Shown: piece after piece, positions 1-6,321 of the stretch | Numbering within the stretch: the stretch's first letter is position 1 | Layout: each line of letters opens with the position of its first letter | Origin: PALSA-660 sp036508075 | GTDB taxonomy: Bacteria > Actinomycetota > Coriobacteriia > Anaerosomatales > PALSA-660 | Assembly: GCA_036508075.1 (NCBI GenBank) | Contig: DATCIA010000029.1 | Coordinates: 1 to 24,483, forward strand | Length of the DNA stretch: 24,483 nucleotides | Direction: 5' to 3' | Made by a program: the position numbers and the translations under genes | The notes under the pieces: model-generated | The model's database searches: none | What the model saw: the letters and a program-made list of their open reading frames with translations, nothing else | What the model was told of the DNA's origin: nothing

Positions 1-506
1 CCCGCCACGGAATCGAGCGCCGCCTTCAGCTCGTCGAGCCCTTCCCCCGTCTTCGAGGAGACCGCCACGATCGGCGCGCCCTCGATGCCGGTTCCCACCA
101 GCAGGCGCGCGATGTCATCCTTCACCATCGCAAGCCACTCCGGGTCGGCCAGGTCGGACTTCGTCACGGCGACCACGCCGCGCGAGATGCCGAGCAGGTC
201 GATGATCGCGAGATGTTCGCGGGTCTGCGGCATCACCCCGTCGTCGGCAGCCACGACCAGCAACACCACGTCGATGCCCGTGGCGCCGGCGACCATCTGG
301 CGCACGAACCGCTCGTGGCCCGGGACGTCGACGACGCCCATGCTGGCGCCGGACGGCAGCTCGAGACGCGCGAAGCCGAGCTCGATGGTGACGCCGCGTT
401 CCTTCTCTTCGGGCAGACGATCGGGATCGGTCCCGGTGAGCGCCTTCACCAGCGCGGACTTGCCGTGGTCGATGTGCCCCGCCGTACCCAGGACGAGCGA
501 GGTCAC
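1..506 (-). CDS. selB: Selenocysteine-specific elongation factor SelB, N-terminal part (3' end beyond window)
   Basis: SelB is the GTPase that carries Sec-tRNA to the ribosome at UGA codons followed by a SECIS hairpin. The visible 168 codons are the EF-Tu-like G domain: G1 motif GHIDHGKS at residues 10-17, G3 motif DVPGHERF, and G4 as TKSD, all in the expected order. The start is GTG at 506-504, which shares four bases (GTGA) with the selA stop codon, so the two genes are translationally coupled. The C-terminal winged-helix domains that bind SECIS RNA lie outside the window and cannot be judged. The family assignment rests on the G domain together with the selA-selD neighbours. Confidence 0.93.
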   Translation of the reverse strand, partial: MTSLVLGTAGHIDHGKSALVKALTGTDPDRLPEEKERGVTIELGFARLELPSGASMGVVDVPGHERFVRQMVAGATGIDVVLLVVAADDGVMPQTREHLAIIDLLGISRGVVAVTKSDLADPEWLAMVKDDIARLLVGTGIEGAPIVAVSSKTGEGLDELKAALDSVA

Positions 507-1906
507 GCGTGCGCTCCCGCCGCGATCTCGGCCAGGCGATGGACGATCAGGCCCTCTTCGTGCGGCGCCAGCGTGCGCGGATCGACGACGACGCGGCCGT
601 CGCGGATACGGGCGATGATCGCGGGACAGCTCAGGCGCAGCCGGGCCTCGAGGTCGTTGGCGCTCATGGTGCGCGGCACCAGCGTGACCACGGTCGTCGG
701 TATGTCGGCCAGCGGGAGCGCGCCGCCACCCGCTCGGGACACGTCGGCCTCGGTCGCGACGATGAAGGTCTCGCCCGTGATCCCGGCGATGGCGGCGGCC
801 AGCGCCTCCGCGCTCGCCTCGACGTCCTCGGGCGTGCGGATGAGCATCCACAGCGTCGGGATCTCCGCGAGCGCGCGGTCAGGGTCCAGGTACTGTCGCA
901 GCGTCGCCTCGAGGGCGGCCAGCGTCATCTTGTCCAAGCGCAGCGCGCGGGCCAGAGGGTGCTTCTTGAGCCGGGCTATCATGTCGCGCTTGCCGGCGAT
1001 GATGCCGGCCTGCGGGCCGCCCAGCAGCTTGTCGCCCGACACCGACACGACGTCGACGCCCGCCTCGATCGACGAGCGGACCGTCGGCTCGTCGGGCAGC
1101 CCGTACGGTGCGAGATCGATGAGCACTCCCGAGCCCTGGTCCTCGTACACGGGGACGCCGCGCTCGGCACCCAGAGCGACCAGGTCCGCGAGCGTGACCT
1201 CCTCGGTGAACCCGACGACGCGGAAGTTGCTCGAGTGGACCTTGAGCAGCAGGCCCGTCTTCGGCGTGATGGCCGTCGCGTAGTCGCGCAGGTGGGTCTT
1301 GTTGGTGGCGCCCACCTCGACCATCTTGGCTCCCGACTGACGCATGACGTCGGGGATGCGGAAGCTGCCGCCGATCTCGACCTGCTGGCCGCGGCTGACG
1401 ATCGCCTCCTTGCGCGAGGCGAGGGCCGAGATGACGAGCAGCACGGCCGCGGCGTTGTTGTTGACCGCCATCGCGGCCTCGGCGCCCGTGAGGTCGCAGA
1501 TCAGCCGTTCGACGTGGGTATGGCGACTCCCGCGCTCGCCGCTCTCGACGTCGTACTCGAGCGTCGAGTAGTCACCCGCGATGTCGGCGACCGCGCGCAT
1601 CGCCGCCGCGGACAACCGCGAGCGGCCGAGGTTCGTGTGGACGATGATGCCCGTGGCGTTGATGACCGGGCGCAACGACGGGCGCATGCGCGCCTCGGCG
1701 CCACGGATCGCATCCGCAGACAGGCTGTCGGCATCGAAGGCGACGGTCTCGCCCGCCAGGATGGCGGCGCGCACCGCGTCGACGGCGTCACGGACGGCGT
1801 CGACCACCACCGACCGCGGGAACACCTTCTCCAGCGCGGCGAGGTCCTCGCGCTTGAGCAGTTCGTCGGTCTTGGGAAGCGAGCGCAGGAGCGTCTTCTT
1901 ATCCAT
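503..1906 (-). CDS. selA: L-seryl-tRNA(Sec) selenium transferase SelA
   Basis: SelA is a PLP enzyme that converts Ser-tRNA(Sec) to Sec-tRNA(Sec) using selenophosphate. The 467-residue product is the usual length for bacterial SelA. The N-terminal helical domain (about 1-75) precedes the conserved block INATGIIVHTNLGRS (82-96) and the PLP lysine in SGDKLLGGPQ (K293). It starts with ATG at 1906, giving MDKKTLLRSLP, which fits the family start. There is no Shine-Dalgarno; instead a perfect 6-bp hairpin directly abuts the ATG. It lies downstream of the short yedF gene (80-base gap) and overlaps selB by GTGA. It should act with SelD and SelB from the same operon to read the two UGA codons found in this window. 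Confidence 0.97.
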   Translation of the reverse strand: MDKKTLLRSLPKTDELLKREDLAALEKVFPRSVVVDAVRDAVDAVRAAILAGETVAFDADSLSADAIRGAEARMRPSLRPVINATGIIVHTNLGRSRLSAAAMRAVADIAGDYSTLEYDVESGERGSRHTHVERLICDLTGAEAAMAVNNNAAAVLLVISALASRKEAIVSRGQQVEIGGSFRIPDVMRQSGAKMVEVGATNKTHLRDYATAITPKTGLLLKVHSSNFRVVGFTEEVTLADLVALGAERGVPVYEDQGSGVLIDLAPYGLPDEPTVRSSIEAGVDVVSVSGDKLLGGPQAGIIAGKRDMIARLKKHPLARALRLDKMTLAALEATLRQYLDPDRALAEIPTLWMLIRTPEDVEASAEALAAAIAGITGETFIVATEADVSRAGGGALPLADIPTTVVTLVPRTMSANDLEARLRLSCPAIIARIRDGRVVVDPRTLAPHEEGLIVHRLAEIAAGAHA

Positions 1907-1937
1907 GGGTAGGGATTCTACCCGACCTGCCGGCAGG
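1907..1937 (-). promoter_or_regulatory. Hairpin abutting the selA start codon, plus adjacent palindrome
   Basis: On the plus strand GGGTAG (1907-1912) and CTACCC (1918-1923) form a perfect 6-bp stem with a 5-nt loop; in the mRNA this hairpin touches the selA ATG, where a ribosome binding site would be. A second perfect 12-base palindrome, CCTGCCGGCAGG, lies at 1926-1937. A SECIS-like leader hairpin that binds SelB and lowers expression is known for the E. coli selAB mRNA; a similar role here is inference only. Confidence 0.5.
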
Positions 1938-1986
1938 GGCGGGCGAGCCGATCACTCCACGGTGCGTCACGGCCGCACGGTGGGCC

Positions 1987-2325
1987 CTACGCCACGGTGA
2001 CGACGTCTGACGCCCCCGCGAGGACACCGGCGGATCCGGCCATGTCCCCGACCTCTCCGACCGCGAGGTCGTCCTTCAGCCCCAGGAAGTCGAGGCAGGT
2101 GCCGCACGACTTGATGATCGTCCCGGCTCCGGCGAGCAGGCGAAGATCGTCGAGCGAATCGGATCCCTCACACGTCAGGCGCACGCCCCCGTTCATGAAC
2201 ATCAGGCGCTCGGGGCGGTCCTCCGAACGGGCGAGCGAGTAGATGAGGTTGCGCATCAGCGCCCGACCGAGCTGCTCGTCGCCCGTGCCGAGGCTGTCGG
2301 TGAGGAACCAGAACGTCTTGGCCAT
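1987..2325 (-). CDS. yedF: YedF-like selenium metabolism protein, DsrE-type domain only
   Basis: This 112-residue protein matches the C-terminal DsrE-like half of the YedF family associated with selenium metabolism: an N-terminal strand FWFLTDSLGTGDEQLGRALMR, then a CGTCLDFLGLKDDLAVGE segment whose two cysteines are the likely reactive residues. Family members I know usually start with a TusA-like domain carrying a CPxP motif; that domain is absent, and only 12 bases separate this ATG (2325) from the selD stop, so it cannot be hidden upstream. It is the second gene of the sel operon. A role in handling reactive sulfur or selenium for SelD is plausible from context; the precise activity of the family is not established as far as I know. 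Confidence 0.85.
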   Translation of the reverse strand: MAKTFWFLTDSLGTGDEQLGRALMRNLIYSLARSEDRPERLMFMNGGVRLTCEGSDSLDDLRLLAGAGTIIKSCGTCLDFLGLKDDLAVGEVGDMAGSAGVLAGASDVVTVA

Positions 2326-2337
2326 GGTGTTCGTCCT

Positions 2338-3405
2338 TCAGTCGGTGACGGTGATGTGACCGGGGTCCCCGGCCGCCGCGTGGCCGATCACGGCAGCGCC
2401 CACTGCGCGCGCCGAGAGGGCGGCGACGAGACCGTCGGCCTTCCGGGGGTCCACGGCCATCAGCAGGCCGCCGCTCGTCTGCGGATCGCACAGCACGCGC
2501 CAGCGCGCGAGGTCTTCGATGGGAGCATCGGGCGCCGTGGGTGCAGGACGTCCGGGCCAGTCCGTGAACGCGGAGGCGAACTCGATCACCTCGGCCGTCC
2601 TCCCCGGGACGACCCCCTGCGCGGCGTACCTCAGCACACCGGCGAAGAGCGGCAGCGCGCCGAAAACCATCTCGCCGGCGCACCCGCTTCCCTTCAGCAT
2701 CTCGTGGAGATGACCCGCGATACCGAAGCCGGTGACGTCGGTGGCCGCGTGGACACCGACCTCTTGCATCGCCTCGCAGGCGTCGCGGTTGAGCGTGGCC
2801 ATCGATTCGATCACCCCGCGTGCCGAATCCTCGTCCTCGAGCCCCTGTTTCAGGGCGGTGCCGATCACGCCGGTCCCGATCGGCTTCGTGAGGACGAACA
2901 CGTCGCCGGGCTCCGCGCCCACGTTGCGGACGACGCGATCGGGATCCACGATGCCGAGCACTGAGAGCCCGAACTTCGGCTCCTTGTCGTCGATCGTGTG
3001 GCCGCCCACGACGATGACGCCGGCCTCACGGCAGACGTCCCCGCCGCCCCTCAGCACCTCAGCGACGATCTCGGGCCCGAGCGAACACGGGAACGCGACG
3101 AGGTTCATCGCGGTCAGCGGGCGTCCGCCCATGGCGTACACGTCGGACAGCGAGTTCGCCGCGGTGATGCGGCCGAAGTCGTAGGGGTCGTCGACGATCG
3201 GCGTGAAGAAGTCGACCGTCAGCAGCAGCGCGGTGTGGTCGTCGAGCCGGTACACCGCGGCGTCGTCGGACGTCTCGAACCCGACCATGAGGTCGTCCGA
3301 GTGCGAGGGGACCAAGGTGTCGAGGATGGCCTGCAGGTCCGCCGGACCGTACTTGGCCGCTCAACCCGCCTTGGTGGAGAGTTGCGTGAGGCGAACCTTC
3401 TCCAC
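2338..3405 (-). CDS. selD: Selenide, water dikinase SelD, itself a selenoprotein (UGA at codon 15)
   Basis: SelD makes selenophosphate from selenide and ATP. Read from GTG at 3405 through an in-frame TGA at 3363-3361 the product is 355 residues, against 347 for E. coli SelD. The N-terminus is VEKVRLTQLSTKAG-U-AAKYG, aligning with the E. coli stretch RLTQYSHGAGCGCK, where the catalytic Cys17 sits at the UGA position; K18 matches the catalytic lysine. Later motifs are VGGHTIDDKEPKFGLSVLG, DVTGFGIAGHLHEM and CDPQTSGGLL. The GTG is preceded by AGAAAGG at suitable spacing (3412-3418). A hairpin 13-25 nt past the UGA fits a bacterial SECIS. Calling from the next ATG or GTG would lose the catalytic loop. 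It heads the sel operon and is 12 bases from yedF. Confidence 0.95.
3328..3358 (-). promoter_or_regulatory. Candidate bacterial SECIS element in selD
   Basis: Immediately after the selD UGA, GGTCC and GGACC (3344-3348 and 3336-3340 on the minus strand) form a perfect 5-bp stem closing a 3-nt GGC loop that contains a G. An outer GGCC/GGCC pairing (3355-3358 with 3328-3331) extends it across an internal loop. The apical loop lies about 18-20 nt after the UGA, within the distance expected for bSECIS elements. The fold was found by eye. Confidence 0.7.
3361..3363 (-). other. In-frame UGA read as selenocysteine in selD
   Basis: The TGA is codon 15 of selD, at the position of the active-site Cys of the family, with conserved SelD sequence continuing in frame on both sides and no other interruption. 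SelD enzymes with Sec at this site are well known. Confidence 0.93.
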
Positions 3406-3523
3406 GGGTGGCCTTTCTGCGCTCGGCGGGCGTTGTGCGATGCAATCCATAAGGATACATGATTCGACGCCCGCGCGAGCGGATGCGCGGCTGCGGCCTA
3501 CGGACCATGACGGTAGGGGCCGC

Positions 3524-3886
3524 TCAGCCCCGTGGCATGTGGGCGAGCACGCGACGCACGAACTCGAGCCTGATGCCGCGCACCTTGGCGAGCTCGACGA
3601 AGCGAGCGACCGTGCGACGGACCGCGGGATCGGCGGAGAGAACGTAGCGCACGACGCCGTCGGGCTCCGCCGACGCCACGACGATCCCGCCGGAGACAAG
3701 GTCGTGCAGCACCGTCTCGACCTCATGATCCCTACGACCCAGCCGGCCGACGAGGTCCGCGAGACCCGCGCTCACACCGCCGCTGTGCTCAAGGTAGACG
3801 ACGACGTCCCACGCTGCGAACGAGGAGAGGTTCGCATCGACGAATACGTCGACGCCGGGGTCCCCCGAGCCCGAGATGTCGTCCAT
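3524..3886 (-). CDS. Small winged-helix-like protein of unknown function
   Basis: This 120-residue protein has no family I can name. The central part (about 22-75) reads like a winged helix: a helix AAWDVVVYLEHSGG, then GLADLVGRLGRRDHEVETVLHDLVSGGIV, resembling the helix-turn-helix and wing onset of MarR- or ArsR-type regulators, with VVRYVLSADPAVRRTVARFVELA following. The C-terminus is basic (RGIRLEFVRRVLAHMPRG). There is no membrane segment or cysteine cluster. The ATG at 3886 has a GGGGGAGG ribosome site, and a TATAGT -10 box lies about 35 bases upstream. It sits between the tRNA and the selD promoter region (118-base gap), same strand. It could regulate the sel operon, but only position suggests that. 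Confidence 0.75.
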   Translation of the reverse strand: MDDISGSGDPGVDVFVDANLSSFAAWDVVVYLEHSGGVSAGLADLVGRLGRRDHEVETVLHDLVSGGIVVASAEPDGVVRYVLSADPAVRRTVARFVELAKVRGIRLEFVRRVLAHMPRG

Positions 3887-3921
3887 GCGTCCTCCCCCGA
3901 AGGTCGCGTGTGAACGCTGTC

Positions 3922-3927
3922 ACTATA
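3922..3927 (-). promoter_or_regulatory. -10 box of a putative promoter for the winged-helix gene
   Basis: TATAGT on the minus strand matches the sigma-A -10 consensus at five of six positions, about 35 bases before the ATG at 3886. A possible -35, TTTCCC, lies 16 bases further upstream but is weak. Confidence 0.45.
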
Positions 3928-4009
3928 CTCCCGCGCGGTGCCCGGGAAAGGTAGTCGGAGCCGACCGACGGCAGTCGGCGGCGTCGCGTCCACGGCGATG
4001 GAACGACCC

Positions 4010-4086
4010 TGGTGGCCCCCCTGGGATTCGAACCCAGACTGTGCCGGGTTTAAGCCGGCTCCCTCTGCCAGTTGGGGTAGGGGGCC
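4010..4086 (-). tRNA. tRNA with UAA anticodon, leucine-like D arm but short (class I) variable loop
   Basis: A full cloverleaf with encoded CCA reads on the minus strand from 4086 to 4010 (77 nt). Acceptor arms GGCCCCC and GGGGGCC pair at all seven positions; the T arm is CTGGG-TTCGAAT-CCCAG; the anticodon stem GCCGG/CCGGC closes the loop CTTAAAC, so the anticodon is TAA (Leu). The D arm has a 3-bp stem CCC/GGG and an 11-nt loop with AACTGGCAGA, the form typical of bacterial tRNA-Leu, and the discriminator base is A as in tRNA-Leu. Between anticodon and T stems there are only five bases (ACAGT) instead of the long variable arm of tRNA-Leu. It lies 16 bases after ppx/gppA. It is not selC: wrong anticodon and no long arm. 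Confidence 0.8.
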
Positions 4087-4099
4087 TCGTGGGCCTCGT
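4082..4099. repeat. Two tandem copies of a 9-bp unit at the tRNA 5' end
   Basis: GGGCCTCGT occurs twice in a row (4082-4090 and 4091-4099), followed by GGG. The first copy includes the 5' edge of the tRNA acceptor stem. The 10-base palindrome GGGCTAGCCC (4100-4109) next to it covers the ppx/gppA stop codon. Confidence 0.6.
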
Positions 4100-4102
4100 G
4101 GG

Positions 4103-5080
4103 CTAGCCCGCCCGTTGCGCCTCCGCGAGCACCACCCCGTAGAGGATGTCGTGCTCGCTCACAACCGTTGCATCGACACCGGCCAGCGCCATGATCGTCT
4201 CGAGTATCAGCGCGCCCGCGACGATGACGTCCGCTCGCTCGGGGTCCATCCCGACGACGTCACGTCGCTCGGCCAGCGGCAGCGCCGCGAACCGCGCGAG
4301 CAGGTCGGCCACGTCGCCGCCCGTCAGGTGCGACAGGTGCACGCGCTCGGGATCGTAGACGGCGAGTTCCTGCTTGACCGCCGACAGCGTGGTCCCCGTC
4401 CCCGCCAGGGTGATCAGGGTGCGTGGTCGGGAGCGCATCCCGTCGAAGAACGGGCGCATCTGGTCGGCGACCCACGCCGAGGCATCCCGGAGCTCCCCGG
4501 CGGTCGGCGGGTCGGAGTGCAGGAACATGTCGAGCACGCGGCGCGAGCCCACGTCGAGCGAGCGGGCGGCATCGACCTCGATGGCGCGCCCGGCCTCGGT
4601 GTCGTGCGCCGATCCGAACACCAGCTCCGTGGAGCCACCGCCGAGGTCGGCCACGAGGATGTCGTCGTCATCGATCCGGTAGGTCGCGCCGGAGAAGGAC
4701 AGCCGCGCCTCGGTCGCGCCGGGGATGATCCGCGGGCGCACGCCGGCTCGCTCGACGCGGTCGGAGAAGTCGCCGCCGTTCGACGCGTCGCGCGCGGCCG
4801 AGGTCGCCACGGCGGTCACGGAACAGGCACCGAGGCGCTCGGCCTCCTCGACGAAGCCGCCGACCGTCCGCGCGACGCGGTCGATGCCGGCCTCCGAAAG
4901 CCGCCCCGACGCGTGCAGCCCCTCTCCGAGGTGCGTCACGACCGTGCGGCGGACGACCTCGTCGACCGACTCGCCGTCGGTGTCGGCCACGAGCAAGCGG
5001 GTGGTCACGGTCCCGATGTCGATCACCGCGACGCGCACCGCACCGGGTCCGGGGTCGCCTCTATGCGGATGAGTGTCCAT
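4103..5080 (-). CDS. Ppx/GppA family phosphatase (exopolyphosphatase or pppGpp phosphatase)
   Basis: The 325-residue protein has the actin-like ATPase fold motifs of the Ppx/GppA family: VAVIDIGTVTTRLLVAD near the N-terminus (about 17-33), ATSAARDASNGGDF, the second phosphate loop VADLGGGSTELVFG, and LAGTGTTLSAVKQ. Length fits the short actinobacterial Ppx form without a C-terminal HD domain. The family removes terminal phosphate from polyphosphate or pppGpp; sequence alone does not decide between them. It is the last protein gene of the divIC-DUF501-ppx run, 12 bases after DUF501. I keep ATG 5080 although no clear ribosome site precedes it; a GTG near VRVAVIDIG is an alternative start. Confidence 0.9.
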   Translation of the reverse strand: MDTHPHRGDPGPGAVRVAVIDIGTVTTRLLVADTDGESVDEVVRRTVVTHLGEGLHASGRLSEAGIDRVARTVGGFVEEAERLGACSVTAVATSAARDASNGGDFSDRVERAGVRPRIIPGATEARLSFSGATYRIDDDDILVADLGGGSTELVFGSAHDTEAGRAIEVDAARSLDVGSRRVLDMFLHSDPPTAGELRDASAWVADQMRPFFDGMRSRPRTLITLAGTGTTLSAVKQELAVYDPERVHLSHLTGGDVADLLARFAALPLAERRDVVGMDPERADVIVAGALILETIMALAGVDATVVSEHDILYGVVLAEAQRAG

Positions 5081-5092
5081 GGACCGATGGTA

Positions 5093-5605
5093 TCAGGAGG
5101 AGCTGACAGCGGGGCGGCACGGCGAACCGTCGCACGCGAGGGGCGCCGGACCGGGCGAAAGACGCTCGAGCACACCCTCCCCGACCGGGTCCGCGATGCC
5201 CGCGAGCGCAGCTGCGACACGGGCGTGCAGACACTTCACGGCGAGCGGGTCGGCCTGTCCGGCCACGCCGACGGATGCGCACGGGTCCACACCGCCGCCT
5301 TCGGACCTGCGCGCCGCGCGGTACGCGGCGTCGGCGATGAGAAGGCGCGCAGCGAGCCCCGGATCGGCCGCCGCGCGCTCGGCCCAGCCGCGATGCTCCC
5401 CGGCCGACTCGAGATCATGCACGGCGGAGACGAGATACGGGCAGGTGAGCCAGAAGGTCGTGGGAAAGGGCGTGGAGGCTCCGAGCTGCGGAGCGACGGC
5501 GATCGCCGTGGGGAAGCCATACGCACACCGGGAGACCACGCGCCACCGACCCCGCGGCGCCCTGCCGAGCTGTCGCGCGACGATCGTCGTGTCGTCAGGG
5601 CTCAA
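5093..5605 (-). CDS. DUF501 family protein
   Basis: The 170-residue product has the DUF501 pattern: VARQLGRAPRG at the N-terminus, RCAYGFPTAIAVAPQL, TPFPTTFWLTCPYLVSAVHDLES, and VKCLHARVAAALAGIADPVGEGVLERL near the end. The conserved K-C-L-H and the invariant cysteines could bind a metal, but the family has no assigned function that I know of. It lies between divIC and ppx, its usual place in Actinomycetota. The start chosen is TTG at 5605, overlapping the divIC stop by 11 bases; ATG at 5653 is possible but would overlap divIC by 59 bases. Neither has a good ribosome site, so translational coupling to divIC is likely. A longer in-frame extension to 5887 is not credible. Confidence 0.82.
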   Translation of the reverse strand: MSPDDTTIVARQLGRAPRGRWRVVSRCAYGFPTAIAVAPQLGASTPFPTTFWLTCPYLVSAVHDLESAGEHRGWAERAAADPGLAARLLIADAAYRAARRSEGGGVDPCASVGVAGQADPLAVKCLHARVAAALAGIADPVGEGVLERLSPGPAPLACDGSPCRPAVSSS

Positions 5606-6161
5606 TGGAGGTCGACGCAGGCGAGGACACGCCGAACACCAGGTCCAGCACATCCTGCACGATCGAGGTGGCTGCGGCACCGGCCATCGACGCGGTGGCC
5701 GAGTCGCTGGCGGCCGCCGACCCGTCGGGGATGACGACGTAGACGTGCTCGCCCTTCTTGGTGAAGCCGAGCTTCTCGCGGGCCGCCTTCTCGACGCCCG
5801 CGGGCGTCTGAAGCGCGGCGACCTCCTCGGTGAGCGTGGCCTGCCGGGCGCGCAGCGCCTGGTACTGCTGCTCCTTGGTGGCGGCACGGCGCGAGGCCTG
5901 GTACTCGAGCTTCAACGCGGGATAGAGCGACCATCCCATCACCACCACCAGCGCGACGATCGCCACCGGAAGCCATGGGCCCGCGGGACGCAGGTCCGTG
6001 CGACGCGCCGGAGAGGCCTTGCGTGGTGCGGCCTTGGACCCGCGCGTGGCAGCGGGCTTGCGGGCGGTGGAGGAGCCGCGCCGAGCCGCCCCACCGCTCG
6101 AAGTGGTGGTCGGTTTCGTGCGTCGCGAGGCCCCGCGCTGCGTCGAAGTGGTGCGTCCCAT
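5595..6161 (-). CDS. DivIC/FtsB-like septum formation initiator
   Basis: DivIC/FtsB proteins are single-span membrane proteins of the divisome that pair with FtsL/FtsQ-type partners. This 188-residue protein has a long low-complexity basic N-terminal tail (about 1-60, rich in S, T, A, R and K), one transmembrane segment (WLPVAIVALVVVMGWSLYPAL, about 63-84), then a coiled-coil stretch (ASRRAATKEQQYQALRARQATLTEEVAALQ), and the family end block VEKAAREKLGFTKKGEHVYVV. A 40-residue Ala/Ser-rich tail follows. It heads the divIC-DUF501-ppx set. ATG at 6161 is used. The basic cytoplasmic tail is typical of actinobacterial members and could bind nucleic acid or acidic lipids (inference). Confidence 0.88.
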   Translation of the reverse strand: MGRTTSTQRGASRRTKPTTTSSGGAARRGSSTARKPAATRGSKAAPRKASPARRTDLRPAGPWLPVAIVALVVVMGWSLYPALKLEYQASRRAATKEQQYQALRARQATLTEEVAALQTPAGVEKAAREKLGFTKKGEHVYVVIPDGSAAASDSATASMAGAAATSIVQDVLDLVFGVSSPASTSIEP

Positions 6162-6195
6162 GCGTGGGTGTTCCTGTGAGAAGGCCTGCGTAGCT

Positions 6196-6210
6196 GGCGG
6201 GGTTCCCGCC
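6196..6210 (-). other. GC hairpin between pyk and the divIC-like gene
   Basis: In the 160-base gap 6162-6321, GGCGGG and CCCGCC form a perfect 6-bp stem with a 3-nt loop. No T-run follows on the minus strand, so it is not a convincing terminator. A TTGACA hexamer (minus strand, 6241-6236) lies upstream but has no good -10 partner at 17 bases. Nothing else recognisable is in this gap. Confidence 0.35.
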
Positions 6211-6321
6211 CGGTCGCAACCATGGTACCACGCGCTGTCAAAACCATAGACCTGTACTGGAGCGTGAGGCGACGTGCCGCCTGTGAGCAGGGGGTACGCG
6301 AAGCGAGGCGGAGGAGCCGCG

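Noticed and set aside
4010..4086. tRNA gene as selC (tRNA-Sec)
   Set aside because: Anticodon is UAA not UCA, the variable arm is short and the acceptor stem is the standard 7 bp. selC must lie elsewhere.
3938..5734. Long plus-strand open frame of 598 codons opposite ppx, DUF501 and divIC
   Set aside because: It runs antisense to three well-supported genes, crosses a tRNA, has Arg/Gly/His-rich composition typical of the complement of high-GC genes and no recognisable domain.
6196..6241. Complete promoter or terminator between pyk and the divIC-like gene
   Set aside because: The hairpin lacks a T-run and the TTGACA lacks a -10 at the right distance, so only the bare hairpin is listed.
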